DNA of 64,000 bases. It comes from Pseudoscleropodium purum (taxonomy: Eukaryota; Streptophyta; Bryopsida; Hypnales; Brachytheciaceae). The translations under genes and the position numbers were made by a program. The DNA lies in assembly GCA_963969395.1 (NCBI GenBank), contig OZ017797.1:7688001-7752000 (forward strand), written 5' to 3'. Positions within the stretch are counted from its first letter, which is position 1. Each line of letters starts with the position of its first letter. A model generated the notes under the pieces. That model saw only the letters and a list, made by a program, of their open reading frames with translations, did no database searches and had not been told where the DNA came from. This document shows, one piece after another, positions 11,424-24,139 of the stretch.

Positions 11424-12792
11424 GATTCTGGATCGGTACCTATGGTCTCAATTTTTGTCATGATGTTTTGAAACTTTTTTTGGAGATAAAAAACTATGTA
11501 GCTTTGAAAGAATATAATTTTTTTCAATTGGTATTTAAGAACAAAGTTATTCACAAAATAAGCTCAAAATAGAGGAGATTGGATAGTAAAAATATTTGAA
11601 TTTAAATTTGAATTTTTAAATCTTATAGATTATGTTTTTGTCTAGATACATCAAAATCTGTGATTTATTTCATTTGGATAATTGATGTAAAAGTTATGGA
11701 TAATCTTATTTTTTAAATAGTAAGAGTATCTTCTTAAATTTTTTTTTATAAGATTGATGTCTAAATGCAATTTTTACAATTTCCAAAAAAATCCATATGG
11801 TTTAGAATACTTTTTTACTCACCATAGGAATTAGTGTGTTGTAATTCCAACTTAGAAATATTAATAATTGAGATTTTCCTTCTACCTCATACCTACTTCT
11901 ACTTAATAATTTATTTAAGAATACAAATTGAATTTTAAATTATTTTTCTTTTCCTAGTCTCTCAAATCCATTCCCTAATATAAAGATTAAATCTATATAG
12001 CCTATGTAGATCTACTTAAAATTTCTAACCTCAAAACTCTATAATGCAAAAAAATACTTAAGTTAAAAAGGTTCAAAGTCAAATAATTTAATCCCACAAT
12101 GTGCAAAAAAAAACTTATTATTTTTACTTTAAACACAAATATCATGCAATCTATGCAATCAAAAATTTTGAAATTTATATCATATGTACATTCTCATACT
12201 AGTTAGATGTGAAATCCTAAAGTTAACTCCTAAACGCCCAAATTGTATTTTTTGGCAACATAGAAATCTTGGGCAACTCACTGCAAATGGAATTTTTATT
12301 TTTATTTTTTAAAATTTTAATACAACATGTACTTGAAGGACATGGTTCCTATATAGGTACCTAAAAGGATTGTCTTATTAAAACACTGTCATTTTAAAAC
12401 TCATTTACCATATCTTGAAAATCATATTTTCTCACTTTACATGAATTTAATGACAAATTCATGAGTAAATTATAATATTCTATCTTAAATACTCTTACGC
12501 AAGAAAATTTGAACAATTTTGGTATTCTTTTTTATTCTTTTGTTCCTCAAAAGGAATATTGTCTCAAGTCTACATTTGAAACAAAAAGAACAATTTGAAA
12601 TACCAATTTATAGGAAAATAGTATATAATTATAAAATCTAGCTAAAATTTTTTTTGAGTCATATCTATATTTAATTTTAACTCTTAATTTGATGAATTGA
12701 TATATTCCTTTATTTATAAGAACCTTCAAATATCACATAATTTTACACAATTTAAAAGGACTATGATTTCACAACATCTTTGTCCTAAAAAC

Positions 12793-12796
<4 letters not shown>

Positions 12797-12828
<32 letters not shown>
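12797..12828. repeat. (TA)n microsatellite
   Basis: About sixteen uninterrupted TA units in AT-rich DNA. Confidence 0.9.
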
Positions 12829-12834
<6 letters not shown>

Positions 12835-13079
12835 CAAACTGAATAAGGTGACCAACTTTTTTGTTTATTCAAAAATCTTAAATGCATAATAAATTCATTA
12901 TTCTAATGTAACTAGGTGCTGAATATGATAAATTAAAAAAAAATTCAATTTTTGAATTTGACCTATATATAACACATAATTGTTGTATACTAACATTAAT
13001 AATGTTTCTAACATCATATAGTTTTTATAATTTTTCAATATTTTTTTCATTTCTAGAAGGACATTTTTCTAAACTCTGG

Positions 13080-13960
13080 GAATTTTAGGAAAGGGTACCC
13101 CAATTAGAACCATGCCCTAAAGAGTAGCTTTAAGGCTCAATAATTTTCATAACTTTTGAATACATGGTTAAAAAGTTATTGTATGATATGGACATTGCTC
13201 GATGGACAACCTAGGCAACAAAAAAACTTCTTTAAAATTTTTTTTTAACAAATTAAAATTTGAAATTGGTTCTCTAGATTTATATGTACTTAAAAAGCTT
13301 TGAATCATTCCATTTTGATAAATGAATCAAAATTTATGAGTTTTAGTTTGTGGGAGTTTGTGGGTTGTTATTGAATCTCTGCTCTAAGACAAAACTTTGA
13401 AGTCTTTTATTTAACTGAACTTTTAATATTTTTGAAAAAAAATAAAAATATTAGGTGTAGATTGTTTATTACAACATTACAACCATTGGGATTGACATTT
13501 TTCAATTCCATAAATAAATTGTTAACAATTTAGTATTTTGAATTATTCTCTACTCTTTTCTACTTACTATTTTTTTCCTATATGTTGTATGATTCCAAAT
13601 TCCTCAAGCATGTAGCCAACTTGACTTGAAAAATGAATTCAAAGAGTAACCACCATTTTGGACATTTTTTCATACAAATGTGACCTTTTGAAGTGCAACT
13701 GCTCAAATTTTTGCAGGGTTGAAAAAAGGAAATTTGTCACTTCAAATGCTAATATCTTGCAATCTACATAGTGGAAATTTTTAGAACCTTTTTTTGACAC
13801 GTTCTCAAATAAGTTTACTACAAGATCTTACGGTTACATGTGTCCAAAAATGTTTTTTTCTAAAATTTGGTACTTGTATTAGAAATGACAATTTGGAAGC
13901 AATTTTGGTGAAAATATAGTCAAAATCATTAAGGGATTAAACACGCAAAAAAAACAATTT
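13080..13960 (+). repeat. Dispersed non-coding repeat, copy 1
   Basis: About 0.9 kb that recurs, inverted and diverged, at ~54430-55250, with a partial copy at ~58595-58880. Shared landmarks in the same order include TCATAACTTTTGAATACATG-like, AAATTTGAAATTG, TTTTAGTTTGTGGG, ATCTTGCAATCT and TTTGGTACTTG. No open frame is conserved. It could be part of a retrotransposon's untranslated region or a non-autonomous element; no terminal structure was found. Confidence 0.6.
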
Positions 13961-14074
13961 TCAATTTTTTTTACTCTTTACAATAGAAATAGCAATTTTG
14001 AGGTGTTTTTGGGTGGAAAAAAGACCTTGGTCTTTAGGGGTTAAGGATGTTGTCAATTACTCATTAGAACATTA

Positions 14075-14384
14075 ATGGCGAATTTCGTCAAAATGGCAGT
14101 ATTCCATATGTCATTTTCACACCTTCATATCTAGGACAAGTATACATTGCTAACATCTAGGTCACTTTTAGATTTCAAAAATCTATGACAAACATAGATA
14201 TTAGACCAAACAATCTGAAAAATCTAGGATTGGTGTAGATTTTAGATGTCTAGGAGACTTATAGATTTCAAAAATCTAGTACTGGTATAGATTCTAGTAT
14301 AGATAAAATAGTTCAAACTGTGTGGTCTGAACTACTAAAAGTGCCAAATTAATGAAATATTGCCATTTTAACAAAATTTGCTAT
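14075..14384 (+). mobile_element. 310-bp TIR element, copy B (4-bp target duplication ATTA)
   Basis: Starts ATGGCGAATTTCGTCAAAAT and ends AACAAAATTTGCTAT, flanked by ATTA at 14071-14074 and 14385-14388. Colinear with copy A through the TAGGACAAGTATACATTGC and ATCTAG blocks and exactly the same length. Non-coding. Confidence 0.8.
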
Positions 14385-17300
14385 ATTAGAATAAGATTAC
14401 AACTACATCCAATTTTCCCATATGTAAAGGTCTAAGGCCAAGAAGCAAAGCCAATTCTATAAAACCTTCAAAATTTCAACCCCTCTCTCTTTCTCGCTTC
14501 TCATTGCTAATAGATTTAATTTGTTGAAAAAAATAGTATTTTATAAAAGAAGTTGAATTAAGGTATGACATTGGCCTTTTTTTCTTGGTACATCCAATTC
14601 ATCAAGCTTAGACCATATCAAATCATGTCTTTTTTGAATTAAAAACTTATTCCATCAAATTAGCCCCTATGCTTGGTGTAAAGGAGTTTAGACTAATTTT
14701 AGCCTTTTATCCAATCACAAATAAGGATTTCATGTGGATTGTGTAATGAGTTTGTCTAATGAGTTTAATTCCTTTTTGTGTGAAATTAAGTTTTTTGAAA
14801 GTTCATTTTAGTGTGCTAACACAATTTGTAGTTGTTCATGTCACTTCCAACCTCCAAAAAATGTTATGAGCAAATTTCTAAAACATTGTAGGGAAGGCCA
14901 ATATACTAAAAATAGAAAATGTACATCTCTCTTGTTATAATCTCACAACTCTTATGCAATTTTGCACTCAAAATTGGTGTGTATACTAATAAGCAAGCTC
15001 TTTAAACATCCCTATGGTTAGCTTTTGAAAAAAAAATTTGCTTCATAACCTTCATTGGAGATAATTATAAGTCCATGTTCTTTTTTCATGGTCAAAACAC
15101 ACTTAAAAAGGCTTGCACATTTAGAGGTTAACATGTCTAAATCATAAATGGGGGTAATTTATTCAATGGTCAACTGAAAGTTGAGTCTATTAGACATTGT
15201 GAGGGGTCTACTATTAGATGTGTGATGTTGTGTTGTTGACATGTTCAAGAAAATAACTAGGGCCAACTATAGCTTCATGTTGTTTTTCCTCCGCAATAAA
15301 AGTTGAAAATTGAAGACAAGTTTCTTTGATCAAGTGTGTTGCTAGACTCCATTGATCTATGTCCAATACTTGAAGAGCTAGAGAGCCATCAAATTCTTGT
15401 CATGCTCCAAATAGTTGAAATTACCAACTAAGTCCAATGACCACAAAAGGATGAAAAGATAATAGAAAACTTCCTCTAAAATCTTTCAATAAAGTGTAGT
15501 TAATTAGAGCTCATCTAAAAAAACATGCATATTTGTAAGTTTTTACTCTTTTGCAGTGAAGGTGGTGAGTAATGGAAGGAGAATTCTAAGAGCTTCATGC
15601 GTTGCATATATTATTTTGCAAGTACGATTTTAACCCCTAAAGTCACTTTGTTCCTATAGGGAACAAAATTGATTTCAAGTAGGCTCATTTGGTCTCAATT
15701 TGTACCATATATTTTAAAACTTTTATCACACGCGTAGTTTTCTAAGAGTTTCAAGCACATATAATTCTTTTTTGGTAAAAGGACACTTGGTTCACAAGTT
15801 ATGTCTTTTTTTTCTAAATTTGGAGAAGAGGGGATAGCATTGGCAAGGTTTATTGCATTGACACTTCCACAAAACTTTTGGGGTAGCTCCTAAAGCGAGC
15901 TAGGGGCAATAGGTTCCAAAAGGGATGAATAAGGGCTAACAAGGTGATGATAGGAGAGGGCGAGTTGAATGATGGGAACAAAGCGAGGTTCAAATAATAG
16001 GGGAATAGATCAAGAGAATATGAAAATTGAGAGGGGGAACAATAGGGAAACAAGTAAGAGAACAATGGGGAAATGAAGCACCACACTATATAGCTCAACT
16101 TTGTGCTATTCATAGGTTGTACTACTTGTTGTCTATTGCAAGGCCAAATTGCAAAATTCCTCAAAGGAATTCATCACCTCCAAGAATATAAAGAATTTTC
16201 ATGGGTATAAGAAGGATCCACAACATCTGCAAATTGCACATTTGCCTTGGGTGTTTAAAAATTTTCAATACGTACATTGGCAAAATGTCATTTTCCAACA
16301 AAAGTCATAATGTCTACTTGAAGCCTGTAATTGGAAAAAATTGTCAAATTTGAGACCACCATATAGGCACGCTTTCAATTTGCAACACCTAAATGAAGTA
16401 ACAAGTAGAAGAAACAAACAAAATCTAACAAATTAGCCTACTCTTGGTCTACATTTCTACCCTAACTCCTCCATTACTTCTCACTTTGGCACCACTACCT
16501 CTACAATCAACTAAATTTTAGAAAAAATTCTATAGCTACTCATTAATGCTTCACCCACCTAACACATCATGGAATAAGTGAATGCAATTAGACACTCCAA
16601 TCCTATTCCAAGATTGCACACCTACATGAAAACAAACAAGCAAAAAAATCAATTGACACTTGCTTACACTTGAAGAGGAGGTTCTTGTTGCACTCAATGA
16701 GCTTGGAGTGCTTCAAATTTGTCAACACTCAAGAGGAGCAATGCCATCAAGGGGAAGAAGAAGCTCTAAACATGAGGTTATACATAGTCTCTCTCTAACT
16801 TCTCTCAAATTTCAACTTTGCTCCTTTGTTTTCTAATGTGGCTCCAAATTTCTGTATTATAGGTCACTTGGGATGGACTACTCATATGTTGTAGCCATCA
16901 CTTGGTCCAAGCTAAATCTTAGAGGTTATCTAATCCTTCTCCCTTACCATCAAAAAGCCCAACACTCCCACATGCTGAAGCAAATGGAGAGTATCCAACA
17001 TCACACTATGTTCTTTTTGTTTCACAACATACATCCTACACTTTTTAAGTTGAAGAGGTTCAATACATTGGTGAATTTGATCAAACTTTCATGAAAAGCC
17101 AAGAAAATGAGATTCAAGGAAGAATTTCTAGTTGCAAGGAGCTAAAAGAGGACAATATCAAAAAAGGTCCCTACTCCACTCATAAAATTAGGTCATTGGA
17201 AAAGCTTTGGTGGTCACTTGAGCTTCTCTACAATGCCAAAATCATGAGTATTGTCCACAAGGAAGCAAATGAAGACCAAATAAGGATCAAACGGGGAGCA

Positions 17301-17746
17301 ACAAGCAAGCATGTATGGAGGAGGAGCAAACAAGCTAGCAAGGAGCAATAGATGAAGAATTTGCCAAGCGGGAGCAATAGGCTAGGCAACTTCAATGACC
17401 TTCAATGGTTAGAAGCAACAACAATGTAGGGACCATTAGCACCATTGGAAACAATAGGGGAATACGAGAGAACTCAATGGAGCTTGAGGGAGTGTCTTCT
17501 AACCTTAGTGAGCCCCCTTACTCTCCTTCCTTTCCCTCAACCTCTTTCTCACTCAGTAGAGGGGAAGGCTAGTATAGGGATGCTTGGGATTTGGGTTTTG
17601 ATGGGAATTTGGAAGAGGAAGGTGAAGTGTTTGTAAATACAAAGCAAATGGCATAAGGCATGGCTCAAGGGCTTCAAAAATTTGAAGATTAGCAATTTGT
17701 CCATAGTAAAGCAAACCAAACTACATTTCATTGTTGTTGTTCCGTA
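14385..17746. other. Intergenic region upstream of piggyBac relic
   Basis: No recognisable gene. Long open segments at 15850-16164 (minus) and 16873-17100 (plus) read as low-complexity shadows. The last few hundred bases before 17747 contain short coding-like stretches (for example EEGEVFVNTKQMA near 17610) that may be the decayed N-terminal part of the piggyBac relic. Confidence 0.4.
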
Positions 17747-19930
17747 ATGGATCATGTCACTACTATAAATTATGACAGTGAGAGTGCATTGGAGTTAGAG
17801 TATGGTTCATCAGATTCTAGTGATGATGGTGGTGATATTGAAGATGTGAATAACATCAAGTTTATTTACCAAGACTCCACTTGGTCCAAAAAATCCATGA
17901 CGTACCACCCAAAGTCCCAAGAGGTTATAGGGACCTCAAAGTCTAAAATTTTTTGGCGTTATTTTCCAATCTTTGCAAACTTATTTGATCTTTTTTGGCC
18001 TATCTCCATTTTATAGGCCATTGTGGCAAAGACAAACCATTATGCCACAACAGTGAATACAAATGGCAAGATTGATAGGGGGGCGCGATGGAAATCTTTT
18101 TATTTGAAGGAGTTGAATATTCTTATAGCTGTTGTTTTGTACATGGTTATGAAGCTACAACCAAATGTGAAAATTTATTGGCATAAGAAGGGCTCTATTT
18201 TCCATTGCCCTACAATTTCAAGCCTCATGTCCCTCAATCGTTTTCAACTTTTTACTTGATGCTTGCATGTTACCGACCCATCAACCAATGAGAGGGACAA
18301 GACCATGCTAGGATATAATAAAATGGATCAAGTCTGGTGGCTCATTAATGCCATTTGTGAAAATTGCATGAAATAATGGAATTTGGGCAAATTTGTAATT
18401 GCAGATGAGATGATGATTTGCTATAAAAGAACTTATTGACCAACAAGGCAATACATGGTGCAAAAGCTCCAAAAGTGGGGCTTAAAAGTGTGGTGCTTTA
18501 TGGATTTAAATTTCAAATATGTCTCAAATTTTGAGGTTTATTGTGCAAAAGACCTTGTAGTCAATGAAGAGGTCCATGTGATACAAGGTATGAGTTGTAG
18601 AGAGGCTAGCATTAGATGAGAAACAAGCCATACAGAGGGTTGTTTGAGCCTGTGCCCAGCTACGCTTGCTTGCATAAGCGATGAAGTTTCCAGTTCCCAA
18701 GACAATTGTGAGTTCAACAATGCTTCTCAATGATTGGTGGAATGAAGGTCGTGTAACATTCTTGCCAATGATTCCTTTAATGCTCTGAAGCGATTTTGGA
18801 AAATCTCTAAAATGCACAGATCTGTGGAGCATTAACATAGCTATAGCCTAGCATGGCAATAATAGACAAAGAAACTTTGATGTCTACACCAACCTTCACT
18901 ATTAGAATCCTAGATCTGGTTTGAATGACTACGGAGGATTGATTTTTTGTATTTTCCCATTTTTCACTCACTTGAGGTGGCAATCTCTCTGCCAGCTAGG
19001 ATTCGTTTTCACAAGTGCCAACAGTAAAGGTGTCATCATGGGAACATCCTAGGAACTCATAGCCCTCTGATAGCCCCAAAAATCATCTAATAGCTAGCAC
19101 ACAATGTAGTGTTATGTTTGTTGACAGAAAATGAAGTTAACCAACACATTACTACTATGAGTAATTTTTTTTCAAGCATAGTCCTATTCAAAGATTTATT
19201 GGAGAGAGGCACATATGCAACGGGACATGTGCAATCAAATAGGTCTTCCCAAATCATTAAAAAATACAAAAGGATTTTTAAGAAATCCTCAAAGGACTTT
19301 AAATTGGCACATGCACAATTTGTGGCAAATGAGTGCCATTCTTTAGAAAGACAAGAAATTGGTCCTTATAATTTCAACACATGCAATGCTTCTTCAATTT
19401 CCATTCCCATTTCCGATGGCTTTGGTTCCAAGGTAGGATGATTCTATTCAAGATGACGTTCATACTTCACATGTGTACCTAAAGTACATTATACAGATGC
19501 ATGGTGAAGATGTAGCTGACCAGTTGTGGGCTTCTTACATGTGTCAAACCTAGTCCCACAAATGGTAGCACCAAGTTTTCTTAATCTCGTTGGCACGACT
19601 ATCATGAATATGTGCATCATTTACATTGACAAATGCAAGACCTGTGATCCACTTTGCTAACCAATGACACATTTACAGTTTTAGACTTAGTTATGTGAAG
19701 CTCTAACTATAAATTGGTTTAAAAAAAAGCAATAAGAGTGTAATGTTCCTACACAGTGGATGGGAGCTAGTTATTTGGTTTTACAAATCTAAGGAAGCCA
19801 TATGTTGTTTGCAACAATGGATAAAGGCTAGTGACAAGGAGCAAAACATATATAACAACAAATTTATGTATTGAAAAAAGGGTTTCTTTCATCACCTCCA
19901 TGAATGTCTTCAAGGATTATCCATTCATAT
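17747..19930 (+). pseudogene. Decayed piggyBac (PGBD/DDE_Tnp_1_7) transposase
   Basis: Conceptual translation follows the piggyBac transposase order: acidic N-terminus (YGSSDSSDDGGDIEDVN), FWPISIL and AIVAKTNHYATTVNT, a helical block LNILIAVVLYMVMKLQPNVK, SSLMSLNRFQ, then DEMMICYKRTY, RQYMVQKLQKWGLKVWCFMD, FEVYCAKD, and after a gap AHNVVLCLLTE, FFSSIVLFKDLLERGTYATG and DQLWASYMCQT. The Asp of DEMM and that of the D-containing block before FFSS (here TTMSNFF, Asp replaced by Ser) are catalytic positions in active enzymes, so one acidic residue appears lost. In-frame stops occur after FWPISIL, after RFQLFT, in CMK-WNLG and after KRTY. There is a frameshift near 19250, and ~540 bp of unrelated DNA separates the two halves. 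It cannot encode a working enzyme. Confidence 0.8.
18557..19096. other. Unrelated ~540-bp segment inside the piggyBac relic
   Basis: piggyBac similarity stops after FEVYCAKDL and resumes at AHNVV, where active homologues have only a short linker. The intervening DNA reads openly on the minus strand over 18524-18838 (includes FIAYASKRSWAQAQTTL), possibly an old retroelement or host fragment. I cannot assign it, and no target duplication or terminal repeat was found. Confidence 0.45.
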
Positions 19931-20360
19931 TGTGAGTTTTTTTTCTTCTTCTATCCTAATTTCTAAAGTTCTTCCATTTATTTTTTTGAATTTTTTTGAA
20001 CAAATTGATGTAGAGGTTTGTCCAAAAGAATACTACATTCAATTTCTATAGTAAGGATTTGAAGGTGGTTCATGTCATTAGTGTCAAAAAACATTGTAAG
20101 AATATATTATGGCTAGTGACATATAATTTGAAAAAATTTCAGATAATACAATTTTGAAGATATAAAATGAAAACACTATGAATTCTGAAAGCCTTCAATA
20201 TAATTCAATTATTATTCACTTAGGCATTAGGAATTTAATTTCACTTGTAAATGTATTTTAATACAACATGGGGAACAATGCATCAAAATAATGCATCATG
20301 TGCCTACCCTCTTCAAAGATAAATTAAACAAAAGCCGTCAATGTATTGGAATTAAAGTGG

Positions 20361-20521
20361 CACTAAAAGAAAATTGTGTAATTATCAACAAGTGCTAGCT
20401 AAAATTTTCTATTTTTTGTATTAACTACAACACAATTTTAGAAAATTTGCATTGTAGTTAACATAAAAAATAGAAAATGTTAGCTAGCACTTGTTGACAA
20501 TTACACAATTTTCTTCTAGTG
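20361..20521. mobile_element. CACTA-type foldback MITE, 161 bp
   Basis: An almost perfect palindrome: left arm CACTAAAAGAAAATTGTG, then CAAGTGCTAGCTAAAATTTT; right arm is the complement, ending CACAATTTTCTTCTAGTG. The ends CACTA/TAGTG and the 3-bp duplication TGG (20358-20360 and 20522-20524) are the hallmarks of CACTA (En/Spm) transposition. Arms are about 70 bp with a short loop near 20440. Non-coding. Confidence 0.85.
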
Positions 20522-21504
20522 TGGAAGCCCCTTCAACTATCGTTGATTTAATTTTTATCAAAAAATCAATAGCATTGAACCTCTACCATTTATTTGTAGT
20601 GGAAAAATTAAAAAAACCCTTAGTGCCATTGATATAGTACAACACACAAAAAAGGAAAACCATTGATTTAGCCATCTTGAAGAATGATTGGGGTTGTTGC
20701 TAGGGTTAAGGTTCAATCAAATAAGTAGTTTGCATTTGTAGTGCAACAACATGCAGAGCTTGTTTGTAGCTCAACGATTAGGTCAATGATTCTCATTAGT
20801 GTTTTGGTATGTATTGTTGCATTATTAGTAGTTTTTGCTTGGTAGGTATTTAATTCAAGATTAGTTTAGCGCAGATCCTTAATCTTGGAGCTTAGTTTTT
20901 AGAACTTGTCATTGTCACTGTCTCTTAGAAAAGTGTGTTTGTAGAGATTCTCTTCTTTGCACATAGTAGTTGAGTTGGAAAAGAGTGATGGGAGCGTTGT
21001 GATGACATCGAATTTATGTTGGTGAATTTCTTAGGATTTGGTTTGATTTTATGGCCTTGGATATGTAGCTTGTTAAGTATGATATTACATGATTTGCAAT
21101 GTAGATAGGATGGGAGATGTTTATGGCAAGTTTGTATACTTGTTGAATGATTGTTACTTTGATTATGGATGGTGGAGAATGGGTTAGGTGCTAAGATCAC
21201 AATAGCTAGTATGATGACAAATATCTAATCATGAGGGGTTGTTTTAGATCTAGTCAACTGGCCATTTAGAATTGACATTATTGCTTTGTTCTTTTGCATA
21301 CAACATCTTTTACAAAGGTTTTGAATGGTAGAATTGATTGAAATAACTCAATTCCCCCTCAACTTATGCTTTCCAATGAGAAATTAACATTTCTTTAAGC
21401 TTACATGGTTTCACTAGAATAGAAGGTTTTTACTCCTCCATTGCATCAAGATTTTTAGTATTGTCATCCTCTTCCTCCTCCTCCTCCTCTTCTTCTTCTT
21501 CTTC

Positions 21505-22828
21505 GGCAATTTTAAAAGAAAAAATATTTTTTACCTAGTTTTTTATAACTACACATTGCCTGAGGTAATACCCTTATAGCCTCTTACCATTTTTTAATGG
21601 TTAAGACATTCCATTTTTTGATTCTATATTCAAACCCTAGGAATTCTTCTCAATGCATACACACTAATTTTTATTTTTATTTTTATTTTTCAAGCTATAG
21701 TTTTGCTTGAATTTCTTTTATCCAAGCTATGGTTTTTCTTCAATTCATCTTAAATCCAAGCTATGGTCGCTTGATTTTTACTAAATCTATTTAGTAATGT
21801 CCTCTCCATGATGGATATGTTAAAAAGAATCCTTTCTATGGGCCTAGCTCCATGTGGCAAACCAACCATAGTTGTTTAATGGATTTTACTATAGAAATGT
21901 AATAAGATTTTAGAACCTGTTACATACGGGAATCTCTATGATTTATTACATCATAGAATGGTGCTCAAATTAATTTGAAATTAGGCGGGAATGACATGGG
22001 TGTGAACCCTCCCACCCACCCACTATGGGTGACACCTAATTTAGTAACCACTATAACCATGTAGTGGGTAATTATTACCCACCTACATCTTTAAAGCTCT
22101 CCATGGAGTGATGTGTGTTTCCCTCCCACAGTTTGAAACCATATTACCTTTTTTTGTCTTCCATTAGCAATCCTCTTTTGCTCACGCGACGATTCACTGT
22201 GGTTTGAGTTTGGAGTTTGGAGATAGTTTGTGTGCTTTGTTGCAACTCTTGAGCTTCCAGGGTGAAGACGGAATGGCAAAGGTTTCTTTGGGCTTGGTGT
22301 TTGGAATCATGTTGCGCTTTTGTTACCTTATGTGTTTTACTAACTATGTTTCTTAAAGTGACTTGTTGGGTTTGTGACATAGATAGCAATTGGCTTTAGC
22401 TATAGACACCTGTTGCATCCTCACTCACACTACATTGGTTTGTTTTGTGTTTGGGACGGGTACAGGTGAGGCTGAGCCTTCAAATCCGACTCTTCCGATT
22501 TAAAGATTCATGGAGCAATTTGTTTTCATGCACATGGAGCCTTTTTTGGACTCTTATTTCTCTTGTGTTGATTATCTTACTATTAGATATGGATGGGATG
22601 TAATGTACTTGTGATTCTTATGGAAAGTCCTTTCTTTTCTAAGTGTCTAATCCATAGCGATATTTGTGAAAACAATATACCACAGTTAGTGGATTTTGTT
22701 TATGATTTTGTTTATGATTTGGTTCATGATTTGATGTAAGGCTAGCATGACTCATTTTTAGCAAAGAAGTTAGATTATTGAAAAAGTGAAGCCCTATTTT
22801 GGGGTGTTTCAGTAAAAGTACCTTCTTC
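21505..22828. repeat. 1.3-kb tandem repeat, unit 1
   Basis: First of three head-to-tail units. Landmarks are CATTGCCTGAGGTAATACCC, a CCCACCCACCCACTATGGGT block, GTAGTGGGTAATTATTACCC, CTGAGCCTTCAAATCC and GTTTATGATTTTG. Non-coding on both strands. Each junction carries CTTCTTC, matching the sequence that flanks the whole array. Confidence 0.85.
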
Positions 22829-24139
22829 GGCAATTTTTAAAGGAAAAGAATTTTTTTACCTAGTTTTTTATATAACTACACATTGCCTGAGGTAATACCC
22901 TTATAGCCTCTTACCATTTTTTAATGGATAAGACATTCCATTTTTGGATTCTATATTCAAACCCTAGGAATTCTTCTAAATGCACACACACTAATATTTA
23001 TTTTATTTTCCAAGCTATGGTTTTGCTTGAATTTCTTTTATCCAAGCTATGGTTTTTCTTCAATTCATTTTAAATCCAAGCTATGGTCGCTTGATTTTTA
23101 CTAAATCAATTTAGTAATGTCCTCTCCATGCTGGATATGTTAAAAAGAATCCTTTCTATGGGCCTACCTCCATTTGGCAAATCATCCATAGATGTTTAAT
23201 GGATTTTACTATAGAAATGTAATAAGATTTTAGAACCTGTTACATACGGGAATCTCTATGATTTATTACATCATAGAATGGTGCTCAAATTAATTTGAAA
23301 TTAGGCGGGAATGACATGGGTGTGAACCCTCCCACCCACCCACTATGGGTGACACCTAATTTAGTAACCACTATAGCCATGTAGTGGGTAATTATTACCC
23401 ACCTACATCTTTAAAGCTCTCCATGGAGTGATGTGTGTTTCCCTCCCACAGTTTGAAACCATATTACCTTTTTTGTCTTCCGTTAGCATTCCTCTTTTGC
23501 TTACGCGACGATTCACTGTGGTTTGAGTTTGGAGATAGTTTGTGTGCATTGTGCAACTCTTGAGCTTCTAGGGTGAAGACGGAATGGCAAAGGTCTCTTT
23601 GACTTTGGTGTTTGGAATCATGTTGCGCTTTTGTTACCTTGTGTTTTACTAACTATGTTTTTTATGTGACTTGTTGGGTTTGTGACATAGATAGCAATTG
23701 GCTTCAGCTATAGACACTTGTTGCATCCTCACTCACACTACATTGGTTTGTTTTGTGTTTGGGACGGGTACAGGTGAGGTTGAGCCTTCAAATCCGACTC
23801 TTCCGATTTAAAGATTCGTGGAGCAATTTGTTTTCATGCACATGGAGCCTTTTTTGGACTCTTATTTCTCTTGTGTTGATTATCTTACTATTAGATATGG
23901 ATGGGATGTAATGTACTTGTGATTCTTATGGAAAGTCCTTTCTTTTCTAAGTGTCTATTCCATAGCAATACTTGTGAAAATAATAAACTACAGTTATTGG
24001 ATTTTGTTTATGATTTTGTTTATGATTTGATTCATGATTTGATGTAAGGCTAGCATGACTCATTTTTAGCAAAGAAGTTAGGTTATTGAAAAAGTGAAGG
24101 TCTGTGTAGGGATGTTTCAGTAAAAGTACCTTCTTCTTT
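22829..24139. repeat. 1.3-kb tandem repeat, unit 2
   Basis: Colinear with unit 1, with scattered substitutions and small deletions, for example loss of a duplicated TTTGGAG near 23530. Preceded by GTAAAAGTACCTTCTTC, the same junction found at the end of units 2 and 3. Confidence 0.85.

Larger units (their letters stand above)
11432..14074. other. Very AT-rich intergenic DNA
   Basis: No exon-like segment is visible. Homopolymer A and T tracts abound. A pure TA run lies at ~12797-12828, and a dispersed non-coding repeat occupies the last ~900 bp (listed separately). Confidence 0.5.

Noticed and set aside
10957..11554. Several overlapping open frames on both strands
   Set aside because: They lie across the nested hAT MITEs; equivalent frames appear in the copy at 43.4 kb only because the DNA is repeated.
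15850..16164. Phe/Tyr/Ser-rich minus-strand frame of 104 codons
   Set aside because: Composition reflects purine-rich plus-strand DNA; no conserved motif.
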